Shown: positions 1-12,100 of the stretch, piece by piece | Numbering within the stretch: the stretch's first letter is position 1 | Layout of the letters: each line of letters begins with the position of its first letter | Assembly: GCA_943736015.1 (NCBI GenBank) | Contig: OX031063.1 | Span: 19,327,501 to 19,391,500 of the forward strand | Length of the DNA stretch: 64,000 nt | Reading direction: 5' to 3' | From: Tridacna crocea | Taxonomy: Eukaryota; Mollusca; Bivalvia; Cardiida; Cardiidae | The notes under the pieces: model-generated | The model's input: only the letters and a program-made list of their open reading frames with translations | The model's database searches: none | Told to the model about the DNA's origin: nothing | Position numbers and translations under genes: made by a program

Positions 1-106
1 AGCATATGAGATTTAGACGTATCTACTGTTTAGCGAACGTCTTCTAAAGAGAAGACTACATTTTCTAAATTTATCCCGTCTGCGAGGGCTGATTTATGTC
101 TTAAAG

Positions 107-115
107 ATGACAGAG
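107..115 (+). CDS. PLRG1: PLRG1 exon 1 (coding part, three codons)
   Basis: ATG-ACA-GAG followed by GTGAGA donor. It adds M-T-E directly before E-V-Q-K-H, matching the M-x-E-E-V-Q start of PLRG1 proteins, and ends in phase 0 as exon 2 requires. The bases before it would be 5'UTR. Because it is so short the call rests on phase and on the match to the family; it could be another small exon within the 5.4 kb intron. Confidence 0.6.
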
Positions 116-3100
116 GTGAGATATTTTTGAACATGTGTTTGTTTCATCTTGTTTTAGAAGTCGTTTTGGTAAATCATCAAAGTAATCGTGGTAGATTATC
201 GGATTTCGCGCGTGTACTGTTTTCTCTTTTCTCCGCTCACCTAAGCAAATAAGCTCACCAAACGTACATTTTTTGTCAAAGAATAAGAAAAGTTCCCGTA
301 TTGATCAAATACAGAATCTGAATAAAACTTTTAATTGAAAAAGTCTATACAACTTGGACCAAAAGGTTCGATCCAAGGACGTTTTCAAACAATTTAAGGA
401 TGTTTCGGTAACAGACGAGTTCGGTAACATGGACTTGAAAGGTAAACGATTGGACGTTTCCGTAACAAAGGAGTTGTACAATGTTTATGCATCATGACGT
501 TCTTCACACCCAATGATACCTTCAGTCTGAACACAGGAATTTGACATTCTATAACCAAAAAAAAATTATAAAACATGAAAAAAAAAAATCTCCCCAATAT
601 AATATAAATGTCGTAGTCCAAACTGGAATCTAGGCAGATCCGGAATCTGCCTAGACCAAATTGGAATTCTATTTTGGTCCAGACCAAATCAGAATTCTAC
701 TTTGGTCTAGACAGATTCCAGATCTGCCTAGACCAAATTAGAATTCCAGTTTGGCTAGGCAGATCCAGAATCTGCCTAGAACAAATTGGAATTTTTAATT
801 TAAACCCAAAATTTAAAGAGGTAGTTAATCAGAAATTCAGAGTAAGGATAAATTTTGAATGTTTTGTACTTTAGCAGGAAAAAATGTAGGAAATGGAGCA
901 AATGTGGAGAAAAAAAAATATTTCTTTAACTGGAAATACAGGTACATCTTAGATGTAATTATATGTCAATCTGTTTGATTTAATAGAAGGAAATCATGAA
1001 ATAATCCAATAATGAAGTAGTAAGCATTGTAGGAAAAGATTTTTTTCTCTAAGAATTCTACCACAGAGTTGTAAACATGTTTTATTTTTTGTAGGATTGA
1101 TATAATAAAAATCAGAAAAATGATAAACAAATCTAGTATAGAAATTATGATGGAAAAAGGAGAATTGTTCATACTGTATATTCTTTATATTTTTTTTCTA
1201 ATAAATGGTAAATGATAATATGTGATAAATCAACCTGTCTACCTGGCACAAGTATGATGTGTGAAGTGAAAGTTGAAATTGTCAAAATTATGCTAACCCT
1301 TTACCACTCAATGCTGACTCTTAACGAACCTGGGAAAGGACACTTTTGAAAACATTACGTGGAAAGAAGAAAATTTTAGTAACTAGCATTTTCTCCTTTT
1401 CCCACAATATTTTCTACCTTATTAAAGAAAAAATACTCAATCTTAACCACATTAAAATCGTTGTCTGCAAATGCTTTCAATTTAGGCAAGGCTAAAATTT
1501 TGTCATCTGGTGAAGGGTTAATTGTCAAATTAGTTAGCTGTAAAAGTGTGAATGTGTGATATCTTCTTGACCAATCACACATACAGGGACCATCTGGCAA
1601 CCCTTACATGTCATAAGAGAGATCATAGCCAGTGCACGTATATCTGGGTCAATAGTTTTCAAACATGGGACTGTTTACTAGATAGGTAAACATATCACCC
1701 ACAGAAAATCCACTGAAATGAAACTTTAGTCTTGATCAGCCAACACAGTCAGTGCAATCTGACCAGTGTCAATACTTATTGCAGTCTCTAGATAGTCCTT
1801 TTTCATATGAAGGGTCACATTTACTAAACCATTTTTGTTTTTGGAATAGTTCATTGTAATTAATTGCCTTGTTCATTAATAATAAATGTACAAATCAAAA
1901 AAATTATAATGATAATAAAATGTAGACAAAAGACCCAAACTGTAATAATGTACATACTGATCTTTGTCTACATTTCCTACAAAACATGATTTAAGTTGGG
2001 AACTACATAAACAAAAGAATGAGGATAAATTCATAACTTACTACTTTTTTTCCCTTTTATATAAATGTGTTTACCTAATAAAGCATTTATAGAAAAGGTA
2101 GAAAAATCAAACTTCAGGTGATAAAGAAATACTTTTTTGTGTGTGTTAAAATGGGTATACACTGAAAAGATTCTAAAAAAGAAAAGATTCCAATTTGGTC
2201 TAGGCAGATCCTGTATCTGCCTAGCCAAACTGGAATTCTAATTTGGCCTAGGCAGATCTGGAATCTGCCTAGACCAAACAAGAATTCTATTTTGGTCTAG
2301 ACCAAATTAGAATTCTAGTTTGGCCTGGGCAGATTCCAGATCTGCCTAGGCAGATTCCGGATCTGCCTGGATTCCAATCTGGCCTACGACATAAACACAA
2401 GGAACACAACGTCTCGATTGCTGGCGCTAGCACCCGACAGCCTTTCCCAACCAAAATTACCCACGAAACAAACATTGATCATAGTTTCATTTAGCCTAGC
2501 GATAGACAAGACAATAATGTACCTGCGTCATCCGGCGATACCTCAGTAGACACCTTTCACCCAGAGATATCTGTCATGTTTTGCAGCTCTATCAGGACAT
2601 TTTGATTTATCCGGGAAGCCATTCGCTGACGTCACAAGAAGTGCAAGGAAGCGTATTTTCGTATTACTTATTACTATTATTTTTTTTTCGTTTTTAAGAT
2701 ATTTATGGACATCAAATGATACTAAAGATTCTAGAAAAATCTTTAGTATCATGTGATGTCCATACTGAGGTATCGCCGGATGACGCAGGTACATAATCAT
2801 TATTGTCTTGTCTATCGCTAGGCTAAATGAAATTATGATCAATGTTTGTTTCGTAGGTAATTTTGGTTGGGAAAGGCTGTCGGGTGCTAGCGCCAGCAAT
2901 CGAGACGTTGCGTTCCTTGTGTTTGTATTATATAGGGGAGAATTTTTTTTTCATGTTTTATCATTTATTTTGGTTATAGAATGTCGAATTCCTGTGGTCT
3001 GAAGGTGTCTGCTCCAATGCTATTTTTGTGACTGGTCTTCACATTCACCATCAGACCAACTTTCATTAAAAGTATCGGGAACAAATATGATTTCACCCGC

Positions 3101-6100
3101 ATCTTTTCGAACGGCGCTATGCGACAGAATTTCCATTGACAACTAATAAAATGAGCATGGATCAATAGATAAATGATTAATCTTTACAAAAAGACTGATG
3201 TTTGTATCCAAATCTTACCTTTGTGCAAATCTGTACTCTTCAACGTAAATAACCGCTGTCAGACCTACATCACCAGAGATCAAAACATGGTGATATCATC
3301 AATGCACATGTCTCGGCGAAAATCACAGTATCTCTGACAGGCTACAAGATGGTTTAGTTAAGAATTTCGATTATGACAGAGGAACCGTGAGAGAAAATGT
3401 TTGTTTGGGTTAGGGAACCAGACTGTTCAAAATTCAAATTCCATTGAGTGCCCATGCCTGTTTAACGGAAGTCGCTGTGTTAGTTGTTTACAAATTACAC
3501 TGGATTTATTTACGTTGGGAAAAAAGGTAAATTTCTATTGATTTAATTAGTATTTCGTAGCACAGTTTGTGTCTGATGGTAAAGATTAATCATTTATCTA
3601 ACGATCCATGCCCATTTTATAAGCTGTCATTGGAAATTTTGTCGCATAGAGCCGTTCGAAAAGATGTGGGTAAAATCATATTTTTTCCAGATACCTTAAA
3701 TGAAGGTTGACCTGAAGGTGTGTGCAAAGAACAGTAACAAAAATAGCATCAGAGCAGACACCTTCAGACTGAAGGTAACCCAATCATAGCTTTATTTTGT
3801 TCAAACCTTCGTCATTTAAAACCTTAATTTGTAATTCCCACTATGTTTCATAAATAATATTTTTGTTATGTACCTTGTTCCATGCTGTATGCGTTAAACG
3901 TGTGGATTGCCTATCAATCATGCAAAAAGGGGTAGAAAGTGAATAAGAATAAAGGGTTGAACCTATCTATCAAGGGATAAAAAGGTGAAAAGTGCCAAAG
4001 TAAAAGATTTGAACAAAACAAAGCCATGCATTAGGTGTAAAGAACGTCACAGAATATAAACACGATATAATTGCTTTGTTACCGCAAAGTGCCAAAGTAA
4101 AAGATTTGAACAAAACAAAGCCATGCATTAGGTGTAAAGAACATCAAAGAATATAAACACAATATAATTGCTTTGTTACCGAAACATACAATCCATTTAC
4201 TCTTTAAGCCTATGCTACCGAACTCGTCTGTTAATAAGACAAAAGAGTAAACCAATTGGATGTTTCAGTAAAAAGGTAATTTATGGTGTTCATGTGCCTT
4301 TTCTCCTCCTTTTCTCGCGATGGTTTCAGTTGGTTTGTTTCTCAGATTGTTCAAATATTTGGAAAAAAGTTCCCTCTTGCATAATCTCACAGCAAGAGAA
4401 ATATAGGATCTGACATGGGTTGTTGTTTGAGATGAAACTTTATATACTGAGTTTGGGGAAAATGTTACCAACTCTTTGGCCTTTTAACGACTATTAACAC
4501 CCCTGAAAGAAAAAGCTTTTGAAAACATTGTTGGAAAAGGAGAAAATGCTGGTAACCAGCATTTTCTCCTTTTCCCACAATATTTTCTACCCTATCAAAA
4601 AAAAATCATGTCACATGAGCCACATTGAAAGTGTCATCAGCAAATGCTTTAAGTTTGGACAGGTCTAAAATATTGTTGTGAGGTAAAGGGTTAAGCGAGG
4701 CTTCAATGATAAGATTTTATCTCAAATGCCAGAAAATGTCAGATTCTTTTTATTACATAACAGTGTTTCACAGATAAATACAGTAGAAGATGCAAAATCA
4801 TCTGTAGATGCACCTGCTGTAGTATCCATACAAGTTGATGGTTGGTTGTATTGGGGTTTAACGCCACTTTAACTCATTACCAAACGACAAAATTTTAGGT
4901 CTGTCCAAATCGATAAAAGTGACTGAAAATTTGAAATTTGTTTTGTGAAGGGTAGAAAACATTGTGGGAAAAGGAGAAAATGCTGGCTACCAGCATTTTC
5001 TCCTTTTCCCACAATGTTTTCTATAGACTTCTTTCTCGAGGTCGTCAAAAGTAGGGATTGTGTGGTAATGGGTTAAGAGCTAAGGTCGTATCATTGCCGT
5101 TGGTGACACACATGTATATGTTTTCTGGCTTTCTCACACCAGTACTAACACAACTTTCTTTCCAAAGCCACCGACTACTGTTCTCACATGCTTCAGCAGA
5201 GGTGAGAGGCAAAAATACGCCGGAGAGAAAGTTCGCCTAAACTGGGTATCAAACTCACAACCTCCAGGTCATGTGTCCAACACACTCACCACTGAGCCAC
5301 CCGGGTGGGCTATACAGTTGATGATAAAACGATTTTTTTTCCAAGAAATACATGCAAAGTGGTGTCAAAAATGATGTCATACAATTGCGATATCAAATAT
5401 GGATATATCACACTGAAAATATGGGAGGATATGTGATAAAACAGTAATTTTCTAGATATTGATTCATTTGTTTTATCTTTTTGTAGGAAGTCCAAAAACA
5501 CTCTGTCCATACTTTGGTATTTAGGTCACTGAAAAGGACCCATGACATGTTTATATCTGAGCAAGGGGCTATACCGTCAAAAGATGAGAGAAGGTAATAC
5601 AGTTCCCTTTCACACACTTTTGTTGAACTTACAAATTCCAAAAGCTATGCTTACCACTTTGCCGAAAACACCAGACTTTTAATGACTCTGAAGAAGACGG
5701 CTTTTGAAAACATTGCAGGAAAAGGAGAAAATGCTGGTGACAAGCATTTCTCTCCTTTTCCTGCAATGTTTTCTACCACTCTGAAAACATATTTCGAGTT
5801 CTGTGTCACTCTTATTTTATTACTTGGAAATGCTTTCATTTTGGACAAGTCTAAAGTTTTTGTCATTTGGTGATGATTTTCTATCATACGAGCCAAATCG
5901 TCATCTGTAAAATTAATGCTTTCAATTGGACAAGTCTAAATTTTTCTCCTGCGGTACATCTGCAGTGTTAATGTTATCAAAAGTCTGAAAGGACAGGATC
6001 ATTTTAATATTTTAAATTATTGTAAATGGTTTAAAGTAGATCTAAGCCTCCTTTTCATTTTGATTCAATTCATCATTCTGTTTTACGTCAAATTAGTTTA

Positions 6101-9100
6101 TGAACCTTGGTCATAGAGAGAAGAGGGTTTAACCCATTACCACACAAAATCCCTACTTTTGACGCCCCTGAGAAAGAAGCCATTGGAAAACATTGTGGGA
6201 AAAGGAGAAAATGCTGGTAAACAGCATTTTCTCCTTTTCCCACGATGTTTTCTACCCTTCACCAAACAAATTTCAAATTTTCAGTCACTTTTATTTTGTT
6301 GTCTGCAAATGCTTTCAATTTGGACCAGTCTAAAATATTGTCGATTGGTAATGGTTTAATGCATCTGCAAAAAGTATCGACTCAGATCAGCTGGTGCAGG
6401 CTGACCTGCGTCAAAACTTTTTGCTGTTGGTCCATTTTTTTGCTTGTCAAAGGACCAGTCTACCCAATAATCATGCAGACAATAGAGAGAACGGATTGTG
6501 TGCGTCCATAATTACACGAAGACTTGCTTAGTACAATGCATCCCAGGGCACAGCTTATTATATAAATGTTTTGGGGGTATACTAGAATCAACCTGTCTGC
6601 CCGTGTGTCTGTCCATCCATGCGTCCGTCTGTGTAAAAATACAAGTAATTTTGTGTTGCAAACTCCTACAGTTTTCCTTCAATTGTATTGAAACTTTGCC
6701 TGTATATGGAACATATATTGAAGATTTGCGAGATGCAATTTTCAAGTGTCAACTCTTCCTGGTTGAGGAATTGTCTCCCCTTGAATTTTACACTTTTTTT
6801 CTGTCAAAGCCCTGGGGTGGTATTAAGTCACATTCAGTGACAGCTCTAGTTTGTATTGATATCATAGTTTGAGATTCTTTTCAATTTAAGTGATTGGTAT
6901 AAGAAAATGTGCAAGATCAATGATGAGTATGGTTCAGTGAAGAGTATACCAAAGGAAGGAGGAAAGAAGTCTATGTCTAATGGAGTACCAAATCCATACA
7001 CAAGTCAGTCATGGAATGGTAAGACAGTAACGATTCAACCTGTATCATACAGTCCTGTCTTTTAACCCATTACCACACAATCCCTGCTTTTGACGCCCCT
7101 GAGAAAGAAACCTTTAGAAAACATTGTGGGAAAAGGAGAAAATGCTGGTAACCAGCATTTTCTCCTTTTCCCACAATGTTTTCTACCCTTCACAAAACAT
7201 ATTTCAAATTTTCAGTCACTTTTATTTTGTTGTCTGCAAATGCTTTCAATTTGGACCAGTCTAAAATGTTGTCGTTTGGTAATGAGTTAAGTGGTCGATT
7301 TGTCATTTAAATCATACGAAATTATGGGATATGGTCACATGACATTATGTCCCATTCACAAAATGTTTTCAAAAGCCTTCTCACTCAGGGTCATAAACTC
7401 ATTGCTGCACAATCCAGAGTTTTTACAACCATTACAGAATAGGCTTTTAACTCTACCAAATGATACAAATTTGCACTAGTCCAATTTGAAAGCATTTGTA
7501 GACAACAGAAATGTGAATCAAAAATTGAAATTCCATTTGGAAAAGGTACAAAATATTGTTGGAAAAGGAGAAAATGCTGGTCACCAGCTTTTTTCCTTTT
7601 CCCACAATGTTTTTATAAGCTCTTTTTCTGATTGTTGTTAAAAGTCAGGATTGTGTTGTAAAAAGTCAAACAAAAAGAGTGACCAGGCAGGCTTTTACTT
7701 AGTTTTTAAATCAATTTCTCTGCAAGAGACTAACACTTGGACTAACTGAACATTAGCACATTGTCAGTTTCACAATAAATTTCATACTTTCAAAAGATAT
7801 GATATTAAAATTTAAATGTATTTTAACTCCAGCTTAGTTTACTTTTGACTGCTATTGTGACTTTAATACAGGTTGGATTTTAGAACTAAGTACCACTGTG
7901 AAATTTACGTGTTGCTGTTAGAGACAGGTTGGCTGAGAGAGGTTGACTGCTCTACAGAAATGGCCTTTAATACAGGGTTGAATGTACTAAGCAATGTCAC
8001 ATATTTTTCTGTATATCATTTATACTGTAAATATTAGAACAAAGTTTTACCATTTGAAAATGATGTAGTATCATTTCTGATTGCCTGCTTGTCTGCTCCA
8101 GTATATAGTTAAATTGATATGTTCAAATCACCGTGTGGCAGAATGATAATGTTCTTCAGTATGTTTTATTTTAGACCAAGGCCAGAGTGGGCGGACAGGA
8201 TCAGAGCTGGTTTTGTATGAAGAACAACAGAGGTAATACTTGCAAATATCGTCTAAATATATCTTGAAAATACTAGTGTCTTTTTATTCATTACCCATCA
8301 CAAAACTATGCCGAAATGGAAACATTTGGGGAAAAGGACAACTAGTATTTTCTCTTTTTCCAATATTTTTTTTTGGCCCAGCAGACAAAACCCATTTAAT
8401 GATTTTGTGCCATACCTGGTTTAGCATCTGCAAAATAAGGCATCATAATGACCTGCCTAGTCATTATCTAGTAGAGGTTCAATTCACAAACAAACACCAG
8501 AAGTTCATACCTTTCTTCAAATTGAAGCATTAGCAAAAGACAAATGAAATGTGGCGAAATTACAAAATTCGTTTCTGAAAAAGGTGAAAGTGCGAAATTA
8601 CAAAATTCGTTTCTGGAAAAGGAGAAAGTGCTGGTTGGTTACCAGCTGGCTTGAGTTAATCCTTTTTGGAGATGCATTAAATCTTCTTCCCTTTAAGTTT
8701 TACTCAATCACAAGTGACATGAAGGGTAAACAATTAAACAAAGAGAGAAATCCTTGTTGACTGATATAGAAAACATTATAGGAGAAGACATTGCTTGTTG
8801 CAAGTAATGGCTGGTTTATTCACAATATTTTTTAGCTCAACTGTTTTCAGCCTTGTGTTATCTTGGACTGCACTGTGGATGCAAAAACTTTGGATATTTA
8901 TATATTTGTTCATATTGAACATATTCACTTCAAACTTGGACAAGATCTTTACTGTCAAAAGGGGAACCCATGGAATAAGAGCAAGTAACCATCAAAATAT
9001 ATTTGATACAATTATTCCCCTTTACAACTTGAAACATTTTCTCTGAAAATCAAGTAACTGCAACAAAGCATTGGCATCCACATGCTCTTGTTAAAGCTAG

Positions 9101-12100
9101 TTAATAGAAAGTATGGATAAAGTTGTATTTATAATATTTTTTTTATGTACTGTGAACTGACTGTTATAACTTAAAATACCTATGATAATTCAGTCTTCTC
9201 TGTACGCACTTCAGGCAGGATGGACAAACAAGTGGCACAGGTAGACCTGCTGGACAGGATCCTAGTAAAGTAAGGTTTTACAATCATTTAACCCATAAAT
9301 TTACAATCCCAGGTTTTAATAACTCTGGGTAAAAAGCCTTTTGAAAATATTGTCGAAACCAGAGAAAATGCTGGTAACCCATTTACTCCTTTCCCCACAA
9401 TGTTTTAAGTCCTTTAAAAGAAAAATCTAGTCATTTTAGTTTCATGTAAATTGCAAAGCTTTCAATTTTTGTGTTTGGTACAGAGTTAGAGCAGTCTATT
9501 TTTGATTAAAAAAAACTTTTGTGATGAAAGGAGACTCAGACTTTAATGAATTCCTATGCAAGCCTTATTTTACAATCATGTATTCACAGCGTTATGACTT
9601 CAGACTTTTTATCTTTCTTTAAAGTCAATTAGGCTGTGGAGTCAAAATTTCAAAATTCTCATTTTTTCTCACAACAATCAAGATAAACACAGACTGTATT
9701 AAGAAAGGTCTTTACTATTGAGATTGTTGTTTACAACACAGTGTGATATACAAATGGTTTGGCCTGTCTAGAGTGTTTGAGTATTTGATTACTAGCTGAG
9801 TTTTTGACGTTGGGTTGAGCTTTGGTTACTTCAGGCTGTCACCCTATTTTTTCCTCTGCTCTAGCTAGGCCTTTTTTTATCCTGTTTGGCCAGTTGTGAC
9901 CTGAACCATGCATTAGTTGAAGCTTCAGAGTGTAGGGTTGTGATGTAAAAATATGATAATGTGTAGAAAGGTATTTTCATTTATTTGCAGGCTTTGATAA
10001 ATGTCGGCTCCCAACAGGCCCTTGTACCTAAAAAAGCCCCAACAATGCCTAAACCCCAGTGGCATGCACCCTGGAAATTGTACAGAGTAAGTATTTCAAT
10101 GTTTAACAATTACACTTTTTAAAAAAAAAAATGTGAGATGCAACAGTTAAAGTATCTGGCCCATGACCTGGTGGTAGCAGTTTTATTACTTGAATGTAAA
10201 GTTTTTGGCAAATTCTCTTTTCAGCAACTTTTTTTCTCTCATCTCTGATGCATGTGAGAAACGAAGTGAGTGGCTTGGAAAGAAAGTTGTGTTCGGAATG
10301 GTGCTAGAAAGCCAGGAAAAACATGCTAAGGTGCATAAAACAGCATAAAACTCCAGCACAAACGAACAAATCTCAAAAACATGACTTGTCAGTAAATCCC
10401 CCTTGCCAATGACTATTTCCTGCAGACGTTATTGGAAAAAAAAAATAAGCAGAGTGAACTAGCAAATTTGACAAGTAAATTGTACTTTTGGGGAGGGGGG
10501 AAAGCAATGTTTCACCTGTACTGTTTTATCAGACCTTAAAACAACTTGATTATCTACACTTTACAGGGTTATTTTCAATATAGTGGCTAAAGCTTCAAGA
10601 GATTATGAGTAAACAGAGGGCCATAGGCTCAAAAACTTTATTTCTCAAATTTTATTCTTTCAGTGATACAATATGATAATTAAAGTTACCTGCTTTTGTT
10701 TGAAAAAAAAATACGGAAAATCTTTATCAATTTTTTCCTTGATAATTAGATGTGTTATTCCAAATATTTGTTGAGATACATCCAAGGTCAAGTTCACAAT
10801 AATTGGTCAAATGATTGAAATTTTGACAACTTTCGGACTTAGTGAATACATATAATTATTGTCTCTCTCCATTATTCATGGCAGTAAGAATAGTAAGTGT
10901 CTTTCTGGATTATTCATAGTAGTAGTTTCAAGGTCAGGGTCATACCTGAAGGCCAAAAGCTTCTTCTTGTGCATAAAAAGGTAAAACTTCTGTCCTCATG
11001 CAAATTGGAAAGGAAAGGGGTCTGAAATAGGATAGATAAGCATTGAGTGATTGATGACTTTTTCTCTAAGTGTAGCTTAACTCATTACCAAACAGCAACA
11101 AATCGAAAGCATATGCAGATGGCAAAATAAAAGTGACCGAAAATTTGAAATTGCTTTGTGAAGGGTAGAAAACATTGTGGGAAAAGGCGAAAATGCGGAT
11201 TACCAGCATTTTCTTCTTTTCCCTTAATATTTTCCTAAGGCTTCTTTCTCAGGGTCGTCAAAAGTAGGGATTGTGTGGTAATGGGTTAACTCATTACCAA
11301 ATGACAAAATTTTAGGTTTGCCCAAATCGAAAGTTTTTGCAGAAGATAAAGTAAAAGTGACTGAAATATTGAAATTTGATTTGTGAAGGGTAGAGAACAT
11401 TGTGGGAAAAGGAAAAAATGCTGCTTACCAGCATTTTCTGCTTTTCCCACAATGTTTTTTAAAGGCGTCTTTCTTAAGGGCATCAAAAGTAGGGATTTTG
11501 TGGTAATGGGTTAAGAGATACTTTACTTCCCCATGAGGGAGTCTCAACATGTTGACCCTGGGCAATCTTCTAGTTCAGCTCAATCCTTTTTTGTAGTTTT
11601 TATGATCCAAATGAGGAGAACTTTTGAAAAAATGATGGGAAGAGAACAATATGTAGACAACAAACATTTTCTCCTTCTTGAAAACTATATTCTAACCCTT
11701 CAAAGACAAATCTCGACATATGAGCTGTGTTCTAAGTTTGTTTCCTGCAAATGCTTTCAAAATTGACTTGTCAAACATTTTGTCATTTGGAAAAGGGTAT
11801 ATATTAAGAAAGGAAGAAATTATTTTGTTCTAGATTAATGAAAATTTACATGATTCTTCATGTAAGATTTTTTCTTATTTCACAGGTCATAAGTGGTCAT
11901 TTAGGTTGGGTGAGATGTATAGCATTTGAACCAGGTAATCAGTGGTTTGTGACTGGGGCTGCAGACAGAGTTATCAAGGTATCCTCCCTTTGTATTAAAT
12001 CAATAAATGCTCAGTTATGAAACTGACTTGTAGATCCCAAGTTTTATGTATTTATTTTTTTTTTTTTCCCAAAAAAATGAAAAAAATGTAGTTGATCTCG

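Larger units (their letters stand above)
362..4270. repeat. Large nested inverted-repeat (foldback-like) region in PLRG1 intron 1
   Basis: Three layers are visible. The outer layer, 404-515, is inverted relative to about 4120-4235 (shared elements include acagacgagttcggta and the TTCGGTAACA block). A middle block, 517-598, is inverted at 2934-3008. Inner inverted arms are 2391-2548 / 2763-2930 and 2996-3188 / 3580-3773. No transposase reading frame is seen, so this is a non-autonomous element or several nested foldback insertions. Confidence 0.6.

Noticed and set aside
5190-5205. Alternative first exon for PLRG1 (ATG...AG followed by GTGAG)
   Set aside because: It lies inside a SINE on the opposite strand and its peptide does not fit the family start; the 107-115 exon fits better.
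6159-6359. Recurrent open frames of about 60-90 codons reading ...[11 protein letters not shown](N/Y)[10 protein letters not shown]... (also at 7090, 11286, 27572, 30568, 31523, 53036 and elsewhere)
   Set aside because: They are translations of the family A MITE hairpin on either strand. The frame is open because the palindrome lacks stops, and the same peptide appears wherever the MITE is.
6498-6872. 124-codon open frame in PLRG1 intron 2
   Set aside because: Lies in a GTCC-bearing dispersed repeat ending just before PLRG1 exon 3; no recognisable protein.
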